34,437 nt of DNA. Origin: Rhizobiaceae bacterium. GTDB lineage: Bacteria > Pseudomonadota > Alphaproteobacteria > Rhizobiales > Rhizobiaceae. The stretch's first letter is position 1. Each line of letters opens with the position of its first letter. Below, one piece after another: positions 17,819-25,221 of this stretch. The DNA is taken from NCBI GenBank assembly GCA_025458045.1, contig JALOTE010000013.1, positions 1-34,437 on the forward strand. Reading direction: 5' to 3'. A model generated the notes under the pieces. The model saw only the letters and a program-made list of their open reading frames with translations, ran no database searches and was not told where the DNA came from. The position numbers were made by a program, and so were the translations under genes.

Positions 17819-18448
17819 TTATGCGGCCTCCGCCTCGTCATCCGCCTCATCATCGGCATCGAGTTCGGCATCGGCTTCATTGGCGGCCTTGCGGCCGCGC
17901 GGGCCTTTCTGCAGATTGGCTTCGATCAGGCGCACGGCCTCGGTGTCCGACAGGCCACGGACGGCAGCCACTTCACGGGCCATGCGGTCAAGCGCGGCCT
18001 CATACAATTGGCGTTCCGAGTAGGACTGTTCGGGCTGATTGTCGGCGCGGTACAGATCGCGGACAACCTCGGCGATCAGGATCAGGTCGCCCGAATTGAT
18101 CTTCGCGTCATACTCCTGCGCCCGGCGCGACCACATGGTGCGCTTGATGCGGGCGCGGCCCTGCACCACGCGAAGCGCACGCTCCACGAAATCCGTCTCC
18201 GCCAGCTTGCGCATGCCGATGGCCTGCGCCTTCGCGACCGGAACCTTCAGGCGCATCTTGTCCTTTTCGAAGTCGATCACGAACAGTTCGAGCTTCATGC
18301 CCGCAACTTCCTGCTCTTCGATCGACACGATCATGCCGACGCCGTGCGCCGGATAGACGATCTGCTCTCCGGTCTTGAAACCATGACGCGTGGACACAGG
18401 CTTGGCGGCTGCGGGCTTTGCCGCAACGGTTTTCTTCGTGGCTGCCAT
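17819..18448 (-). CDS. carD: CarD/CdnL-family RNA-polymerase-binding transcription factor
   Basis: CarD/CdnL binds the RNA polymerase beta subunit and stabilises open complexes at rRNA and biosynthetic promoters. From the ATG at 18448 it has 209 residues. An Ala/Lys-rich leader is followed by the Tudor-like RNAP-interaction domain (GFKTGEQIVYPAHGVGMI) and a helical DNA-binding domain containing the conserved MWSRRAQEYDAKINSGDL. The tail is very acidic (DADDEADDEAEAA) and ends in Ala-Ala. In Caulobacter the CdnL Ala-Ala end is a ClpXP signal used on starvation, so the same control is plausible here. The gene lies downstream of fdxA, 290 bp away, and has its own terminator. Confidence 0.93.
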   Translation of the reverse strand: MAATKKTVAAKPAAAKPVSTRHGFKTGEQIVYPAHGVGMIVSIEEQEVAGMKLELFVIDFEKDKMRLKVPVAKAQAIGMRKLAETDFVERALRVVQGRARIKRTMWSRRAQEYDAKINSGDLILIAEVVRDLYRADNQPEQSYSERQLYEAALDRMAREVAAVRGLSDTEAVRLIEANLQKGPRGRKAANEADAELDADDEADDEAEAA

Positions 18449-18738
18449 TCTTGTTATGCTCCCGTGGGCGTGGCTGCAGCGCGATTGCTGCGGCGCGGAC
18501 GCGAACACCCCGCCGATCCGCCTTCTGCCACGCTCAAAACACCGCTGCGCCCGCGAAAACCCCGCGATGCGTCAGGCGTTGCTGAAAGGGAGAAGTGTCC
18601 GTTGGGTGCCCGTTGAACCGGCGTCACTCGTAGCACGGCCGGGCGGGGAAATCAATGTTTTGCTATCCCCTTGGTGCGGAACAGCCATGCCGCAAGGGCA
18701 GTGGGTTAATGCGCCGCCCACCCTTCGCCCGCAGCCGG

Positions 18739-19077
18739 TCAGCTGCCTTCGCCGGGATTGGGCGAGAAATACTTCTCGAATTTGCCTTCCACGCCGTCCC
18801 ATTCCTTGCTGTCGGCAGGCGGCGTGCCCTTGGCGGTGATGTTCGGCCACACCTTGGAATAATCGGTGTTGACTTTCAGCCACTTCTCGAGGCCGGGCTC
18901 TGTGTCCGGCTTGATGGCGTCGGCCGGGCATTCCGGTTCGCACACGCCGCAATCGATGCACTCGTCGGGATGGATGACGAGGAAGTTCTCGCCCTCGTAG
19001 AAGCAATCCACGGGGCAGACCTCGACGCAGTCCATGTATTTGCATTTGACGCAATTGTCAGTGACAACATAGGTCAT
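18739..19077 (-). CDS. fdxA: 7Fe ferredoxin FdxA
   Basis: This small electron carrier has 112 residues and one [3Fe-4S] and one [4Fe-4S] cluster. Cysteines at 9, 12, 17, 21 and 25 ([17 protein letters not shown]) and at 40, 43, 46 and 50 ([11 protein letters not shown]) align one residue later than in Azotobacter ferredoxin I. By that comparison Cys9, 17 and 50 hold the 3Fe cluster and Cys21, 40, 43 and 46 hold the 4Fe cluster. The C-terminal extension [10 protein letters not shown] is typical of FdxA. The ATG at 19077 has GAGG five bases before it; a frame open to 19128 is not needed. It lies between the S4 protein and carD. Confidence 0.95.
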   Translation of the reverse strand: MTYVVTDNCVKCKYMDCVEVCPVDCFYEGENFLVIHPDECIDCGVCEPECPADAIKPDTEPGLEKWLKVNTDYSKVWPNITAKGTPPADSKEWDGVEGKFEKYFSPNPGEGS

Positions 19078-19232
19078 GTCAGCCTCGGCAAGAATGACGC
19101 TGGCGCTGAAGCCGGATATGCGTCGCATGGGATGATGGGTGCCTAGCTATTTTGCACTGCACGCGCAAGGCTCCGGTGGTTGAAGCCCGCGCATCATCTT
19201 GCCAGCCGTTCGGGATCGATTGTCGTTTGAAT

Positions 19233-19553
19233 TCAGTCGATTGACCTGTCATCAGGGACATGGGCCGCCTGCGTCCCGCTTGTCACCGCGTCAAAGAGAC
19301 GGCGCGCATCGGCGGGGCTGCCGCGCCGTTCCCCCAAAGCCAGGACCCGGAGAACGGCCACATCGCGAGACAGCGACAGGGTCAGCACATCGCCGACGCG
19401 CACGCCGGCATCCGGCTTCTCGATCTTGCGGCCGTTGATGCGCACCGCGCCTTTGCCAACCATCGCCGCGGCAACGCCCCGTGTCTTTGCGAAGCGCGCA
19501 TGGACGAGCCATTTGTCGAGCCGCAGTTTTGGTGCCGTGTCCGGCCCGGTCAT
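19233..19553 (-). CDS. S4-domain RNA-binding protein (Hsp15-like)
   Basis: The 106 residues consist mostly of one S4 domain: LRLDKWLVHARFAKTRGVAAAMV, GAVRINGRKIEKPDAGVRVGDVLTL. Hsp15 (HslR) of E. coli, of similar length, rescues stalled 50S subunits that carry peptidyl-tRNA. Whether this relative does the same is inference. It starts 28 bp after the helicase gene on the same strand, so they are probably co-transcribed and both act on RNA. Confidence 0.88.
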   Translation of the reverse strand: MTGPDTAPKLRLDKWLVHARFAKTRGVAAAMVGKGAVRINGRKIEKPDAGVRVGDVLTLSLSRDVAVLRVLALGERRGSPADARRLFDAVTSGTQAAHVPDDRSID

Positions 19554-19581
19554 GGCCTGCCCGCTGCCCGCCCTTGCCCGG

Positions 19582-22500
19582 TCATCCGCCCTTCATGCGT
19601 TCCTTGAGCGCGGCGAGCTTGGCGAAGGGTGAATCCGGGTCGATTGGCTTTTCAGCTTTCGGCTTGTCAAATTTCGGCTTCTGGAAGCTGCTGTTGTCGA
19701 AGCGGGGCTTGTCGGAACGGCTGCCGTCGCCCCTGGCATTGGCCGGGCGCCCGTTTTCTCCACGCCCATTCTCCGCGCGTCCCTTGTCGAACCGCGGTTT
19801 GCCGCCCGGGCGCTGCCCGTCACCCCTCCCTTCGCCCACCGGAGCGGGTTGCCCCGGCGGCCGCTGGAAGCGTGACCGGTCGAACTTCGGCTTGCCCTCG
19901 CGCGGCTGCGCCTCGCCATCGGCCGCAACCGGCCGCCCGTCACGGCGCGGTCCGCGATTGTGCTGCGGCCGGTCAGGGCGTTCCGTGCGCTCGGCCCGCG
20001 CCACGCGCCAGATCAACACCGGCTTTGCCTCCTCGGCAGGCGTTTCGGCGGCAAGCGCTTCCATCGGGGCCATTTCGGGCGTGGTCGCTTCAATGGCGGG
20101 CGCGGCGGCGACGGCACCGTTGCCAGCGATCGATACCTCCGCCGGCGCGCCATCCCCGGCGGGCTGAGCGTCGTTCGCCTCGCTCTCAACCGAGGCGGCC
20201 TCGTCCGACGCCCCGGCCCCATCGCCGTCCATGGCGGTCTGCGCCGTGATCGCCGCGGCATCCACCTTGTGCGGCGAGGCGATCACCACCTCGAATTTCG
20301 GCGCATCGGGAACGGCCGGCGCGTTGGCCGGAACGATGAGCTTCACCGCCGCGAGTTTGGTCTCAAACTCCGGCTTCTGCATCGGCTGGCCGCGATAGCC
20401 AAGCGCCGACAGGACGGCGGCCATGTCGTCATGGGTCGCGCCAAGGATCGACATCATGCCCGGGGTCACAAAAAACGCGCCTTTGCCGAAGGCGGCTTCC
20501 GGGCGCGCTTCCACGCCTTCCTTCCAGTAGAGAGCCGGGCGGATCTGGTCGGCGAGGCGCTCCAGAATGTCGAAGCGCACGCCGCGCGGACCAAGCACGG
20601 CAAAACCCGCCAGGCGGTAGAAGACAGGCTCAATCGCCGGATCGATGACGAAGGATGTGCGTCCGGCCGCCAGCAGCGCGATCGCCTCCGTCTGCCCGGT
20701 TTGGCCGATCAGTCCGTGCTTCAGGCTCCATAGCAAGGTGACTGCCTCGGCGGGCGCCGGTTTAAGCAATGCGGGCAGGAACACATAATAGAAGCCGAAG
20801 CGCACGCCCAGCCGGCGCAGGGCCGCGCGGGCCGTCTGGTCGAGCGACTTCATCTCCTCGGCAATCGTCTTCCGCTCGACCAGGCCGCCATTTTCCACCA
20901 GCCGGAACGCCAGCCCGCGGGCAAAGCCCTGCAATTGTTCGGCGGCTTGCAGTTCCAGAAGAGGCTTCAACTGCGTTTCGATGTGGTGGGCGACGAAACG
21001 GTCGATGCGATGTTGCACACGGTCGCGTGATGGGCCGGTCAACTGCTCATCGGCGAGCAGCACGGCGCGCGGCTTCAGCCAATCCTCGCTTGGCGCAAGC
21101 TGCGCCACAGGCGCGCCGAGCCAGCGCACGATCGCGTCCGTGCCGAGCGCGAGATCGCCGTTGGGTGCAATCGCAAAGCGCGCTGCGCGCGCCTCGAATT
21201 CCAGCGCGAGCGCCTTCAGCGCGGCTGCCTGCACGGCTTTGGCATCCGGTCCGCCCGCTGTCGCATCGGCGGAAAAGCGGAACCCTTGCATGACGCCGAC
21301 GGGGTGGCCTTCCACCGTCACCGAGCCGTCAAAGCCGACATAAGCCTCAAGCATCGCGTTTTCCCGCAGCCGTTTCATCAGGACGGTCGTCCTGCGATCA
21401 ACGAAGCGTTTCGTCAACCGCTCATGCAGCGCGTCGGACAGACGATCCTCGATCGCGCGCGTCTTTTCCTGCCAGTGTGTCGGATCGGCAAGCCAATTGG
21501 GCCGGTGCGAAACATAGGTCCATGTCCTGATCTGCGCGATGCGGGCGGACAGCGTGTCGATCTCGCCATCGGTCACATCGGCGCGCTTCACCTGGTCATC
21601 CATGTAGGCTTCGTCCACGCGGCCGCGCCTGCACAGGTCGCGGTAGAGCTGCGCAATGATATCGGCATGCTGGGCGGGCGCGATCTTCCTGTAATCGGGA
21701 AGCGCACACACCTCCCACAGCCGCTTCACATTGGCAGCGCTTGTTGCATGCCGCAACACCATCTCGTCGCGCGACAAGAGCATGAGGGCGCGATGGTCGG
21801 TTGCGGGCAGTGCGCGCGTCAGCCCCTCCACACGCGGCGTCACGTCAAGCGAGGCCAGCAAGGCTTCAACCGACGAGAAATCATGATCGGGCGAACGCCA
21901 TTGCAGCGTGCGCACGGGCTCGAAGCTATGGGTCTGCAACCGCTCGACCAGTTCATCGTCGAGTGGCGGCACGCGGCCAGTCACGCCGAATGTGCCGTCA
22001 CGCGTGTAGCGCCCGGCACGGCCCGCGATCTGGCCGAATTCGGCGGGTGTCAGTTCACGGAACTGATGGCCGTCGAACTTCCAGTTCTGCGCGAAGGCGA
22101 CATGGTCGACATCGAGGTTGAGGCCCATCCCCACCGCATCGGTGGCAACGAGATGCGCCACGTCACCCGATTGATAGAGCTCGACCTGCGCATTGCGGGT
22201 GCGCGGCGACAAGGCGCCCAACACCACGGCCGCACCGCCGCGCTGGCGGCGGATCAGTTCGGCGATCGCATAGACCTCGTCAGCCGAGAACGCGATGATC
22301 GCCGAGCGCGGCGGCAGCCGCGTGATCTTCTTTTCACCCGCATAGGACAGTGTGGAAAGCCGCGGCCGCGACGTGATGACGATGCCGGGGATGAGCTTTT
22401 TCAAAATGCCCGCCGCTGTGTCCGAGCCAAGCAGCAGCGTCTCGCCGCGCCCGCGCAAATTCAGCACGCGGTCGGTGAAGATGTGGCCGCGCTCCATGTC

Positions 22501-22827
22501 GGCGGCAAGCTGCGCCTCGTCGATGGCCACGAAATCGGCATTGGTTTCCTTGGGCAGCGCCTCGACGGTGCAGACCTGATAGCGGGCGAAGGGCGGGGTG
22601 ATCTTCTCCTCGCCCGTCACCAGCGCCACGTTCTGCGCGCCAACTTTTTCGGCCACGCGGCCGTAGATCTCGCGCGCCAGAAGCCTGAGCGGCAGGCCGA
22701 TCACGCCCGAGCGATGCGATACCATCCGCTCGATGGCATAATGTGTCTTGCCGGTGTTTGTCGGCCCGAGAACCGCATGCACCGTGCCGGTGATTGGCTC
22801 TGTCGCCGCGCCGATCCCGCCGGTCAT
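19582..22827 (-). CDS. Suv3-like DExH RNA helicase with long basic C-terminal tail
   Basis: The protein has 1081 residues. The helicase core resembles mitochondrial SUV3: Walker A GPTNTGKT (21-28), an AIDEAQ box, TLLLGSDTAAG, GALSPRTRNAQVELYQSGDVAHLVATDAVGMGLNLDV across motifs IV-V, and QIAGRAGRYTRDG as motif VI. Suv3 proteins unwind RNA 3'-5' for degradation by PNPase or other exonucleases. A middle region carries the Suv3 C-terminal helical part. From about residue 850 the sequence becomes low-complexity: first Ala/Glu/Pro-rich, then basic with several KP(K/R)FD repeats and many Arg/Gly. It ends in DSPFAKLAALKE near the C-terminus. The ATG at 22827 follows GAGG/AGGG. The S4 gene follows closely. 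Confidence 0.92.
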   Translation of the reverse strand: MTGGIGAATEPITGTVHAVLGPTNTGKTHYAIERMVSHRSGVIGLPLRLLAREIYGRVAEKVGAQNVALVTGEEKITPPFARYQVCTVEALPKETNADFVAIDEAQLAADMERGHIFTDRVLNLRGRGETLLLGSDTAAGILKKLIPGIVITSRPRLSTLSYAGEKKITRLPPRSAIIAFSADEVYAIAELIRRQRGGAAVVLGALSPRTRNAQVELYQSGDVAHLVATDAVGMGLNLDVDHVAFAQNWKFDGHQFRELTPAEFGQIAGRAGRYTRDGTFGVTGRVPPLDDELVERLQTHSFEPVRTLQWRSPDHDFSSVEALLASLDVTPRVEGLTRALPATDHRALMLLSRDEMVLRHATSAANVKRLWEVCALPDYRKIAPAQHADIIAQLYRDLCRRGRVDEAYMDDQVKRADVTDGEIDTLSARIAQIRTWTYVSHRPNWLADPTHWQEKTRAIEDRLSDALHERLTKRFVDRRTTVLMKRLRENAMLEAYVGFDGSVTVEGHPVGVMQGFRFSADATAGGPDAKAVQAAALKALALEFEARAARFAIAPNGDLALGTDAIVRWLGAPVAQLAPSEDWLKPRAVLLADEQLTGPSRDRVQHRIDRFVAHHIETQLKPLLELQAAEQLQGFARGLAFRLVENGGLVERKTIAEEMKSLDQTARAALRRLGVRFGFYYVFLPALLKPAPAEAVTLLWSLKHGLIGQTGQTEAIALLAAGRTSFVIDPAIEPVFYRLAGFAVLGPRGVRFDILERLADQIRPALYWKEGVEARPEAAFGKGAFFVTPGMMSILGATHDDMAAVLSALGYRGQPMQKPEFETKLAAVKLIVPANAPAVPDAPKFEVVIASPHKVDAAAITAQTAMDGDGAGASDEAASVESEANDAQPAGDGAPAEVSIAGNGAVAAAPAIEATTPEMAPMEALAAETPAEEAKPVLIWRVARAERTERPDRPQHNRGPRRDGRPVAADGEAQPREGKPKFDRSRFQRPPGQPAPVGEGRGDGQRPGGKPRFDKGRAENGRGENGRPANARGDGSRSDKPRFDNSSFQKPKFDKPKAEKPIDPDSPFAKLAALKERMKGG

Positions 22828-22937
22828 GCCCTGCCTCGCTCACGCGCGCCCGATGCGGCGCGCAGATACTGTCAGGGACGCAATCTGGAACCTTGGCGCG
22901 ACATTTCAAAGGCAAAAGCGCGCTCTTCAACAGGCCG

Positions 22938-23053
22938 GTTAACCTTCGGAACGTGGGAAGAACGAATCATCGACGAATCGGTGAAGCACCGGTTTTCTGC
23001 TTTTGTTCACGCCATCATCTGGGGCGTGGATCCGCGCCGGGCACAAGATGTGG
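22938..23053. repeat. Diverged direct repeat, copy 1
   Basis: This 116-bp unit aligns without any gap to 23232-23347, offset exactly 294 bp. By my count about 80 of 116 positions match. Shared blocks in order are GTTAAC, GAACGTG, an identical 21-bp block (22960-22980), TTTTGTTCAC and CAAGATGTGG. The identical block contains two GAATC (CcrM) sites 11 bp apart, at 22964 and 22975. Confidence 0.75.
22949..22963. promoter_or_regulatory. LexA-like box (GAAC-N7-GAAC), copy 1
   Basis: GAAC-GTGGGAA-GAAC matches the alphaproteobacterial LexA recognition pattern exactly. A second near match, TTTC-N7-GTTC, lies at 22994-23008. The site is 122 bp before the helicase ATG. LexA binding is inferred, and the GC-rich spacer is not typical of strong boxes. 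Confidence 0.4.
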
Positions 23054-23231
23054 AGGCAGGCTTGCGCTTCAGGCCCCGTCCTTGCGTGGCCATCTTAACC
23101 AATATTGAGAAAGGGTGAACCGCGTCTCGCATGGAGCGCCAGGGACATGCGGCGGCCAGCCCGCCTGGAAAGAAATTCTCAACGAATGTAAAGACTTGGT
23201 TGATGCGGCAATGGCTGGAGCGGCGCTTGGC

Positions 23232-23347
23232 GTTAACACTGCGAACGTGCGCGGAACGAATCATCGACGAATCGCTGATCGGCATTGTTTCACTTTTTGT
23301 TCACTGCATCCCATGGTGGCTGTCCCGCCCCTGGACGCAAGATGTGG
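23232..23347. repeat. Diverged direct repeat, copy 2
   Basis: This is the partner of 22938-23053. The identical 21-bp block is at 23254-23274, with GAATC sites at 23258 and 23269. The lack of any insertion or deletion over 116 bp despite about 30% divergence suggests that spacing is under constraint. Confidence 0.75.
23243..23257. promoter_or_regulatory. LexA-like box (GAAC-N7-GAAC), copy 2
   Basis: GAAC-GTGCGCG-GAAC is an exact pattern match whose outer half-sites are kept although the spacer has changed relative to copy 1. A near match, TTTC-ACTTTTT-GTTC, lies at 23288-23302; its AT-rich spacer is more like known boxes. Confidence 0.4.
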
Positions 23348-23481
23348 TTCTCAATGTCCGGCGCAATCGCGCGCCGTGGCGGCAAACGCAGTCAAGCCGT
23401 TAAGAAGTTGTCCCGCTGCGGGACGCGGGCACATTTTGGCGTTCACATCCGTCATCATTTCAAAGTAGCGTTGTTCACAGT

Positions 23482-23498
23482 CCGGATATTCAATCCGG
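23482..23498. promoter_or_regulatory. Inverted repeat in the aqpZ leader
   Basis: CCGGAT-ATTCA-ATCCGG lies just before the aqpZ ribosome site (GGAGGG at about 23501). It could be an operator or a transcript hairpin affecting translation start. Confidence 0.4.
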
Positions 23499-23514
23499 CA
23501 GGAGGGACAAGACA

Positions 23515-24207
23515 ATGACCATGTCAAAACGCCTCGGGGCGGAATTCATCGGAACATTCTGGCTGGTGTTCGGCGGCTGCGGCAGCGCGGTCCTTGCGGC
23601 GGCTTTTCCGGAGCTTGGAATAGGCTTTGTTGGCGTGTCGCTGGCCTTCGGCCTGACGGTGCTGACGATGGCCTATGCGGTCGGCGGCATTTCGGGCGGC
23701 CATTTCAACCCGGCCGTTTCACTTGGCCTCGCGGTTGCCGGCCGGTTCAAGATGGCCGACCTGTCGCTTTACGTTGCGGCGCAGGTGGCAGGGGCGGTCG
23801 CTGCGGCGGCGCTTCTTTATGTCATTGCGTCCGGCAAGGCGGATTTCGCCGCCGGCGGCTTTGCATCCAACGGCTATGGCGCGCATTCGCCGGGCGGCTA
23901 TTCAATGATGTCGGCCTTCGTCATCGAAGTGGTGCTGACGGCGCTGTTCCTCGTCATCATCCTTGGCGCGACGACGAAGCGCGTTCCCGCAGGGTTCGCC
24001 CCCATCGCCATTGGCTTGGCGCTCGTGTTGATCCACCTGATTTCAATTCCTGTCACCAACACGTCCGTCAATCCGGCGCGCTCGACAGGTGTGGCCCTCT
24101 TTGCCGAGCCTTGGGCGCTCCAGCAGCTTTGGCTGTTCTGGGTCGCGCCCCTGATTGGCGGCGCGCTCGGAGCGGTCATCCACAAGGCCGTGCTTGGCGA
24201 CGAGTGA
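23515..24207 (+). CDS. aqpZ: Aquaporin Z (water channel)
   Basis: This 230-residue inner-membrane channel has six helices and two NPA half-helices (HFNPAVS at 65-67 and SVNPARS at 186-188). The selectivity-filter positions are Phe45 (nominal), His174, Thr183 and Arg189, the water-selective set of E. coli AqpZ rather than a glycerol facilitator. GGAGGG precedes the ATG at 23515; a second ATG two codons later is equally usable. It is a single-gene unit: the upstream 687 bp are gene-free and a hairpin repeat follows before the convergent phaB. Confidence 0.96.
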   Translation: MTMSKRLGAEFIGTFWLVFGGCGSAVLAAAFPELGIGFVGVSLAFGLTVLTMAYAVGGISGGHFNPAVSLGLAVAGRFKMADLSLYVAAQVAGAVAAAALLYVIASGKADFAAGGFASNGYGAHSPGGYSMMSAFVIEVVLTALFLVIILGATTKRVPAGFAPIAIGLALVLIHLISIPVTNTSVNPARSTGVALFAEPWALQQLWLFWVAPLIGGALGAVIHKAVLGDE

Positions 24208-24283
24208 ACGCTCAACCGTCCATGGTGAGGATAGGCGCGGCACGTGGACTCGGACCAAGACGGGTTTGCATGCGAAGAAAAAC

Positions 24284-24373
24284 CCTTCGTCCTGAGGTGC
24301 TTTTTCCCTCGTGCTTCGAGGCTCGTGTCACTCGCACCTCAGCATAAAGGGAAAAAGCCTCGAAGGACGAAGG
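24284..24373. repeat. Compound palindromic repeat between convergent aqpZ and phaB
   Basis: The outer arms 24284-24309 and 24348-24373 (CCTTCGTCCT...GCTTTTTCCCT and its near complement) form a long hairpin with a small central mismatch. Two further exact inverted pairs interleave: CTGAGGTGC (24292-24300) with GCACCTCAG (24334-24342), and CTTCGAGGC (24314-24322) with GCCTCGAAG (24357-24365). It resembles the CTTCGAGGC / CCTGAGG intergenic palindromes scattered in Rhizobiales genomes. In this position it probably also stops transcription from both sides. Confidence 0.65.
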
Positions 24374-24388
24374 ATTGTTCATCGGCGT

Positions 24389-25114
24389 TCAGCTGAAATA
24401 TTGCCCGCCATTGGCCGAAATCGTCGCACCCGTGATGAAGCCCGCATCATCGGCAGCGAGGAACACGACGCAGCGCGCGATCTCCTCGGGCTCGCCAAGG
24501 CGGCCGACAGGGATTTGCGGGATGATGCGCTCGGCCAGCACTTTCTCGTCGATCGCCTTCACCATGTCTGTGCCGATATAGCCGGGGCAGATCACATTGA
24601 CCGTGATTCCGGCGCGCGCGCCTTCCTGAGCCAGCGCGCGGGTGAAGCCGATGTCGCCCGCCTTGGCGGCTGAATAATTCGCTTGGCCCGCCTGGCCCTT
24701 CTGGCCATTGATCGAGGAAATGGTGATGATGCGGCCGAACTTGCGGTCGCGCATGCCGGACCATACCGGATGCGTCATGTTGAAGACGCCGGTCAGGTTG
24801 GTGCCGATCACCTCGTTCCACTGGGCGGGTGTCATCTTGTGGAACATCGCATCACGCGTGATGCCCGCATTGTTGACGAGGACGGAAACAGGGCCGAGAT
24901 CGGCCTCCACCTGCGCCACTCCGGCAACACAGGCTTCATAATCGGCGACCGACCATTTGTAGGTCTTGATGCCGGTTTCGGCCGTGAACTTCGCGGCCGC
25001 CTCATCATTGCCGGCGTAATTTGCGGCGACGCTGTAGCCCGCTTGTTTCAGCGCAATGGAGATGGCCGCGCCGATCCCGCGCGAGCCACCGGTGACGAGT
25101 GCAACTTTGGACAT
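24389..25114 (-). CDS. phaB: Acetoacetyl-CoA reductase
   Basis: This SDR enzyme reduces acetoacetyl-CoA to (R)-3-hydroxybutyryl-CoA with NADPH, the second step of polyhydroxybutyrate synthesis. The 241 residues show TGGSRGIG (8-15), NNAG (81-84) and the PhaB-specific segment SSINGQKGQAGQANYSAAKAG with the catalytic Ser134, Tyr147 and Lys151. The ATG at 25114 has GGGAGGA before it. It follows phaA on the same strand after 107 bp that contain a small hairpin, and the pair is divergent from phaR. Confidence 0.96.
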   Translation of the reverse strand: MSKVALVTGGSRGIGAAISIALKQAGYSVAANYAGNDEAAAKFTAETGIKTYKWSVADYEACVAGVAQVEADLGPVSVLVNNAGITRDAMFHKMTPAQWNEVIGTNLTGVFNMTHPVWSGMRDRKFGRIITISSINGQKGQAGQANYSAAKAGDIGFTRALAQEGARAGITVNVICPGYIGTDMVKAIDEKVLAERIIPQIPVGRLGEPEEIARCVVFLAADDAGFITGATISANGGQYFS

Positions 25115-25136
25115 GTTGGGGGTTCCTCCCTGTTGG

Positions 25137-25209
25137 ACGGCAATGGGCAATCGGTGATCGGCAATCGGCAACGGGCGATCGGGGTCTCAGACAGATGTTC
25201 GATTGCCGA
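25137..25209. repeat. GGCAATCGG-type degenerate repeats and hairpin between phaA and phaB
   Basis: Positions 25137-25182 are a run of degenerate units built on GGCAATCGG and GATCGG. One unit, TCGGCAATCG (25158-25167), is exactly complementary to CGATTGCCGA (25200-25209), so the phaA-phaB transcript can fold here. It might be a processing or attenuation element, or simple slippage product. Confidence 0.5.
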
Positions 25210-25221
25210 CTGCCGGCGGAC

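Larger units (their letters stand above)
22828..23514. other. 687-bp gene-free region between the helicase gene and aqpZ
   Basis: No gene here has convincing coding features; the short frames present lack ribosome sites. The stretch holds two direct repeats 294 bp apart (22938-23053 and 23232-23347) and an inverted repeat just before aqpZ (23482-23498). GTCCCGC-T-GCGGGAC at about 23409-23423 is another possible hairpin without a T-run. It must also contain the helicase and aqpZ promoters, which diverge from it. Small RNA genes cannot be excluded. Confidence 0.7.

Noticed and set aside
21286-23118. 610-codon open frame opposite the helicase, running into the intergenic repeat
   Set aside because: Most of it mirrors the helicase gene. 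The part beyond 22827 coincides with repeat copy 1, but the frame has no start signal and no family resemblance.
22828-23514. Possible chromosomal replication origin (GANTC pairs, TTAA elements, TTGTTCACA)
   Set aside because: No clear DnaA boxes (TTATCCACA type), no TTAA-N7-TTAA pairs and no origin-linked genes such as hemE, dnaA or parAB nearby.
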